Assembly (NCBI GenBank): GCA_033980235.1
Contig: CM067066.1
Coordinates: 30,956,680-31,020,679 of the forward strand
DNA: 64,000 nucleotides
Source of the DNA: Diadema setosum
Lineage: Eukaryota; Echinodermata; Echinoidea; Diadematoida; Diadematidae
Direction: 5' to 3'
Part shown: positions 59,601-64,000 of the stretch, one piece after another
Layout of the letters: every line of letters starts with the position of its first letter
How positions within the stretch are numbered: the stretch's first letter is position 1
Program-made: the position numbers and the translations under genes
The notes under the pieces: model-generated
Database searches by the model: none
Seen by the model: the letters and a program-made list of their open reading frames with translations, nothing else
What the model was told of the DNA's origin: nothing

Positions 59601-62600
59601 TGTGGTATGGAGGAAGGCGGTGGCATAGAGCATGGGCTTCCACTGGGGCATGTTGGACACGTCCAGCTGGTCCTGGGAGATGCCGGCATAGGTCCTCTTC
59701 AGCCCCGCCTTGATTCCCTGGGGTGGCTCGTTGGTGAACTTGATACACATCTGCACAATCGGTCCAATAAGGAATGGCATTTCATTATAAACTTGAAGTA
59801 CCTTTCTTATAGAATGCATACCAGAGAAAAATTTTATAGGATACATCTACTCTCTTTGATAACAAACAAAAACAAGAACAAGCATCAATAAGTGGGATCT
59901 GAAATCGTTGAAATTATATTTAGTCACTTTGGCTTTTGAGTATGAGAATGTTTATATCTATTGACTAATTGCAACAGTTTCATCCAGAGCCACAAAAATG
60001 ATGGGCATCATTTTAAATCTATGAATCCTTTCATTGAAGTAAGACTGGGTGTGACATGTAACAACTGTTTGGGTAATTTTAACAATGTGAATCCAATGGC
60101 TTGAGGATGGCTGAAGAACATGTGTCTGATTGTCCTGGATGTACTTTAGGTTGTTGTTGGGGTTTGATTATTTTTTTTTTCACTGACCTGGAGCAGACTG
60201 ATGGGGAAGCTCTTGTGAGGCTCTGTGGTCATCCAAAGCCTGAAGTCATCATGGATGGTCTCTGTCTCCACGATGGTATCCATCAGCTCTTCCAGGAAGT
60301 CCAGCGACAAGTGGCAGTTCTGGAGCAGCACCCAGCCACCCTGCAAGACAAGGAACAATGATGGTGTAAGTGGTAATTCTTGTCATGCAGTAATGAAGCA
60401 TTGAACCTTTAGACACTAAACAATACTGATACTATACAGTATTATATACAATACTAATAACTCCAAAACAGTTAGCTTACTTTGATAGAGATCGCTCAAG
60501 TACTGTTTCCTTTGATGGTGTGTACCAGATCTTATAGACTTATTGTTTGTTTATATGTGTGTGGAGATCTAAACTTCAACTGAATTCTCCTTAACAATTT
60601 TGGCCATTGGAGAAGAGCCCCTACAACTGGATTTTAATTGAAAATCATGTCAAATCTTTCTTGTTTTCATCCATCCCGCAGAAGATAATAAAGCTGATTG
60701 ATAACAGGTTTTAGGAAAAGACAGATTAAGAGTAATGGTGCACTGGGTAAAATGTCCCATCAACATGGAAAGGTGTCTTTGATACTGTAGTCACATGACT
60801 GATAAAAATGTAAATATTTTGTAACTAAGCATCAACATCTTCATCTATTCTCCATGATAAGAGCAACAACCAATCTTCCAATTTCCAAAGCATCATGATA
60901 ACCTTTCATGTTCTTTTCAAAAGGAATTTCTCAAAAAAAAAAAGGTTGTCTGCTGACACATAAGTGAGTAGGCAAATGGAGGGGGAGGGGAGGGAATTCT
61001 CACATTTGTCATGAACTGCTGAAGAAGCCGTCGAGCATGGACCTCCTGGCCCTGGCCCATGGAGATGGCTCGGCAGTCAAACTTCCTCTTCTTGGCCAGG
61101 CTCTCAATCATGTTGGTTGGGTCAGAACCCATGGACAGGAAGCAGATGAGTGGGTTGCGAGGGTCGGACTCCTCAAATGTCCCCTCCAGGTCTAGGATGA
61201 CACCCTCAGCATAACGCTGGCCCATGGAGTCAGCTGAAGAAACAGGGGTGGGGGAGGGGAAGGATTAGCAACTTGATGGTATGAATTCCATGTGAATTTC
61301 ATTCAAAGGCATGAAAACTAAATCAAACATTGTAACAATCAGGATTTAAAGAAAGAGATGAGCTTGTCATTGAGGCCAGCTAGCAAAACAGGATTTATAT
61401 AATTCATTTGGGATGAAATTATGATATTCAAGAAATCTTCTATGGCTTTTCATGACTAAAAAGAGGACAAATGGAGTTTGATTTGCATGCTCCAAAGTGC
61501 CTAACTAAATAGATTTCTTCTTTTTTATTTTTAAACCCAGGATTCTTAATCAGATGTGTCAAGCCTATAGGGTCTTGACTTTATCATTTACATGTTTGCG
61601 AAAGCACCATGGCTTCAGAGACAGATTTAAATATCACTTACAGTGTAATAAATGTATTGTATAGCTTAATAAAATGTATCCAATATGAGAGTTCTTAACA
61701 CCATGCCTCATATCTTTGGTCAACATTTGGTTATATGTATGCATGTCTGTCATGTCATGCCTAAAATTTCAAAAAATTTAAGGAGTCACTGTGGGTAAGA
61801 AGTCCTTTCCCAGTGTACATGTGCAATTGAGGAACAAGGTCTTACTGAGGAACAAGGTCTTACCAATGTACTTGCGAGCCTGAGCTAGGGTACGGTCGGG
61901 ACACCAGGAGCGGATGAGGAGGAGCTTGCGGAAGACGTCCAGGGACTGCTGGTAGCCATCGGGGATGGTCTCCTCCTCTGGCGCCTCCTTGTCGAACCAG
62001 TGCTTCCACTGCTTCTCGTTGCGGCTGATCTGGTTCAGCACCTCGGAGAAGTGCTTCAGCTTGCTCAGCTCCACCAGGTTCAGCCAGGTGATGTCCAGGA
62101 TCCACTTGCTGGGCTTGGGCGGGCAGGCATTGAGGTCCAGGGAGGCACCACCTGGGAGGGGGGTATAAGAGGGAGCAGGTTTGTGGTTTGGGTGGATGTT
62201 GTCAGAGTCAGGAATATGCAAAGAAAAATGTGGGACTCAATCTGATGAATCGCATATAAATGTTAACATTTAGTCGCTAGCAGATGGGACCGTACACTGG
62301 CTGTACGCTACGCTCACATGATTGAGGTGATCTTATGCCTCATGCGGAACAAGCGGAGGTCAAGCAGGGTCACACTTTCGGGTTTACTTGTGCATTTCCA
62401 TTAATGCAGAGTTGCTGTGCAGCAGGCACGGCATTTGTGCCATAATCCCATCTACTTTCCCTTTGTTTATCAAGACTAAAAAATTGTCACTTCACAACAG
62501 AAATGCATTTCCACAGCTTACAGTTGATATTTCTTTTTCTGACATATTACAATCGCTAGAAAACTATTGTAGTTTCGAGATAAAGATATTGCTCTGCGTT

Positions 62601-62999
62601 TTTCGTGCACAATCACATAGAGCTTGCATTGTGCACGAGCACATCATTGTCAACTCCTTGTTATGGAAATTAGATAGCACAGCTGCCATTTGAATTTTTA
62701 TATGCAATAGTGAGAATTACAATTTGGTAGTTTGTGTGGCAATGCAGTGCACCCACTGAGTCTAGTAGTAACTATGAGCCACAATAAAATTGTTTGACCG
62801 ACACTCACCCTTGATGAGAGTCATGAACTCGTCGTGCTTGACCTTCCCATTCTGGAGGTCAATCTTGATGGTCAGTAGCAAGGTGAACATAAACTTGTCT
62901 GCCTCGTAGAGTCCCCTGGCTGCGTACTTGAAGACGGCAAATGTCATGTAGTCGATGATGTTGGCTATGCGTTTGCTGTTTATGGGACTCTTGGCAGAG
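56650..62999 (-). CDS. DNAH5: Axonemal dynein heavy chain, C-terminal exons (outer arm, DNAH5/8 class)
   Basis: Exons in transcript order are 62809-62999, 61864-62151, 61004-61233, 60188-60340, 59508-59750, 58759-59051, 57802-58324 and 56650-57036, ending in TAG. All have GT-AG borders and matching phases (1, 1, 0, 0, 0, 2, 0). They encode about 768 residues, one sixth of a normal heavy chain. The first two exons cover the region after AAA5 ([15 protein letters not shown], then [13 protein letters not shown]). The third and fourth hold AAA6 ([34 protein letters not shown]). The rest form the AAA6 lid and the C-terminal domain ([23 protein letters not shown], closing [11 protein letters not shown]). 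Heavy chains are the ATP-driven motors of ciliary and sperm axonemes; this class belongs to the outer arm. DNAH8 is the main alternative, since residues fit both. The remaining exons lie beyond the window. The acceptor of the first listed exon is the least certain border. Confidence 0.93.
57037..57801 (-). other. Last dynein intron
   Basis: Contains a cluster of ACTGGT motifs (57,180-57,290), partly in opposite orientations, and otherwise AT-rich DNA. No gene was seen. Confidence 0.6.
60341..61003 (-). other. Dynein intron between the two AAA6 exons
   Basis: Plain AT-rich intron; nothing else was seen. The neighbouring intron at 61,234-61,863 is similar, except that a 20-base direct repeat around GAACAAGGTCTTAC (about 61,831-61,863) duplicates the donor context. 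Confidence 0.6.
62152..62808 (-). other. Dynein intron
   Basis: Includes a moderately GC-rich part (62,270-62,440) of unknown nature. No gene was recognised. Confidence 0.5.
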
Positions 63000-63170
63000 C
63001 TGTGTACAGAGCAGAAGATGATATCCATGTCAGCTGCGAATACTTTTGGGTCGCATAATGAAATCATAGATATATTTTGGAGCTACTGTACAGGGTTTAT
63101 AGACATAACACCATCGTAATGAAAATCTCTGAAATGTTCTTAAATGCAAGTGATATTTGTAGTGTCATTT

Positions 63171-64000
63171 TTCAATTCAATTTCAATTCAATTCAATTCA
63201 ATTCAATTCAATTCAATTTATTTCCACAAATCTGATAAAAGAGGCAATTACATTGTACATGACAGCATACAAAGGACATCATAAAGGCAAAAAAAAAAAA
63301 AAAAAAAAAAAAACCAACAACAACAAAAACATAAAAAACATAGGCGTTATATCAAGAGAAGTGGAGGAATCAACATAGGCTTAAACCAGCCTTTCAAGGT
63401 CAATCCCCAATAAATATACATTCAATTATACATTGACAAGACAAAACACACATCATAAAAACTTAAACAGAAGACATTACAAAGTACAAAACTGACAAAA
63501 AACAAAACAACAAGGCAAGTTAGCATAATAGTTAATCCTTATACATAATAATTTGATTAAAATCATACAAAAGCAGAAAAATTATTGACTTAATAAATGT
63601 ATTTTATATCTTTTCTTAAATAAATTCAAACTGTGGATACACTTTAAGTCATTTGGCAAAGCATTCCATAAAGAAGGACCAGCATAACATATTGTTCGTC
63701 TGGAGTGATTATATCTATAATTTGGGATATACAAATGATAAAATTGCCGAGTATTGTATGTATTTCTAGCCTGAGTAAAAGTAAAATAATTACCGAGAAA
63801 TTTGGGGAAAATATTATTAAGATAAGAGTACATAAAAATACAAACAGCAAATTTATTAATATCATACACTGTTAATAACCTAAACTTTTTAAAAATGGGC
63901 TGTGTATGAGTTAAGGGTTGAGATTTTGTAATAATTCTGATTGCACGTTTTTGAAGAACATAAATACGTTTAAGTAGATAATTGGCACAATTTCCCCAAA
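63171..64000 (-). pseudogene. LINE 3' part: reverse transcriptase end, 3' UTR and ATTGA tail
   Basis: From the right edge the minus strand is open to the stop at 63582: KRIYVLQKRAIRII, TQPIFKKFRLL, YDINKFAVCIFMY, then NYRYNHSRRTI and GPSLWNALPNDLK. This is the standard C-terminal end of a non-LTR reverse transcriptase. The 3' UTR follows, with an internal A-rich stretch (63,289-63,313), and ends in about nine ATTGA units (63,180-63,220). No stops or frameshifts are visible in the 140 codons seen, so the copy is young, and may be complete outside the window. It lies in a dynein intron, in the same sense as the gene. Confidence 0.85.

Noticed and set aside
1..64000. CRISPR arrays, operons, prophage or other bacterial systems
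   Set aside because: Repeats lack the spacer-repeat pattern, genes have spliceosomal introns, and no ribosome-binding sites precede frames. The window is eukaryotic.

Overview
The window looks like nuclear DNA of a marine deuterostome, most likely an echinoderm (sea urchin or close relative). The reasons are AT-rich sequence with spliced genes, a tandem expansion of lineage-specific class A GPCRs, an axonemal dynein heavy chain, LINE 3' ends with short tandem tails, and many small inverted-repeat elements. The taxonomic call is inference; no species marker is visible.

Positions 1-48,000 hold a head-to-tail array of seven rhodopsin-class GPCR genes, all on the minus strand. Copy 1 has only exon 1 in the window (1158-1409); copies 2-7 are complete. 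Each gene has an 84-codon exon 1 (N-terminus, TM1, TM2), one phase-0 GT-AG intron, and a second exon of about 690 bp (TM3-TM7 and tail). The predicted proteins are 311-315 aa and all six complete copies are open. Start codons repeat every 6.0-8.9 kb; much of the variation above about 6 kb is explained by insertions. Every unit carries a degenerate ~41-bp 'TTCG' repeat in its spacer, and most also carry one in the intron. Spacers 2-6 contain a large imperfect palindrome that spacers 1 and 7 lack. Near-identical blocks recur in a mosaic pattern between non-adjacent copies, indicating unequal exchange or conversion.

The array is riddled with datable insertions: TTAA-flanked MITEs (one shared by copies 5 and 7, with an empty site beside copy 2), foldback elements, degraded LINE reverse transcriptases, a LINE 3' fragment present in one of two sister units, and a 1.85-kb insertion containing a tRNA-Ser-like sequence. 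From 48 to 52.9 kb there is non-coding, repeat-rich DNA.

Positions 52.9-64 kb carry the 3' end of an outer-arm axonemal dynein heavy chain gene (DNAH5/DNAH8 class) on the minus strand. Eight exons encode about the last 768 residues, and all exon phases agree. Its exons are visibly more GC-rich than their surroundings. A candidate poly(A) signal lies near 52,940. A LINE reverse-transcriptase end lies in the intron at the right edge.

The GPCR genes are probable chemosensory receptors. The dynein gene is an unrelated neighbour and nothing suggests that the two work together.
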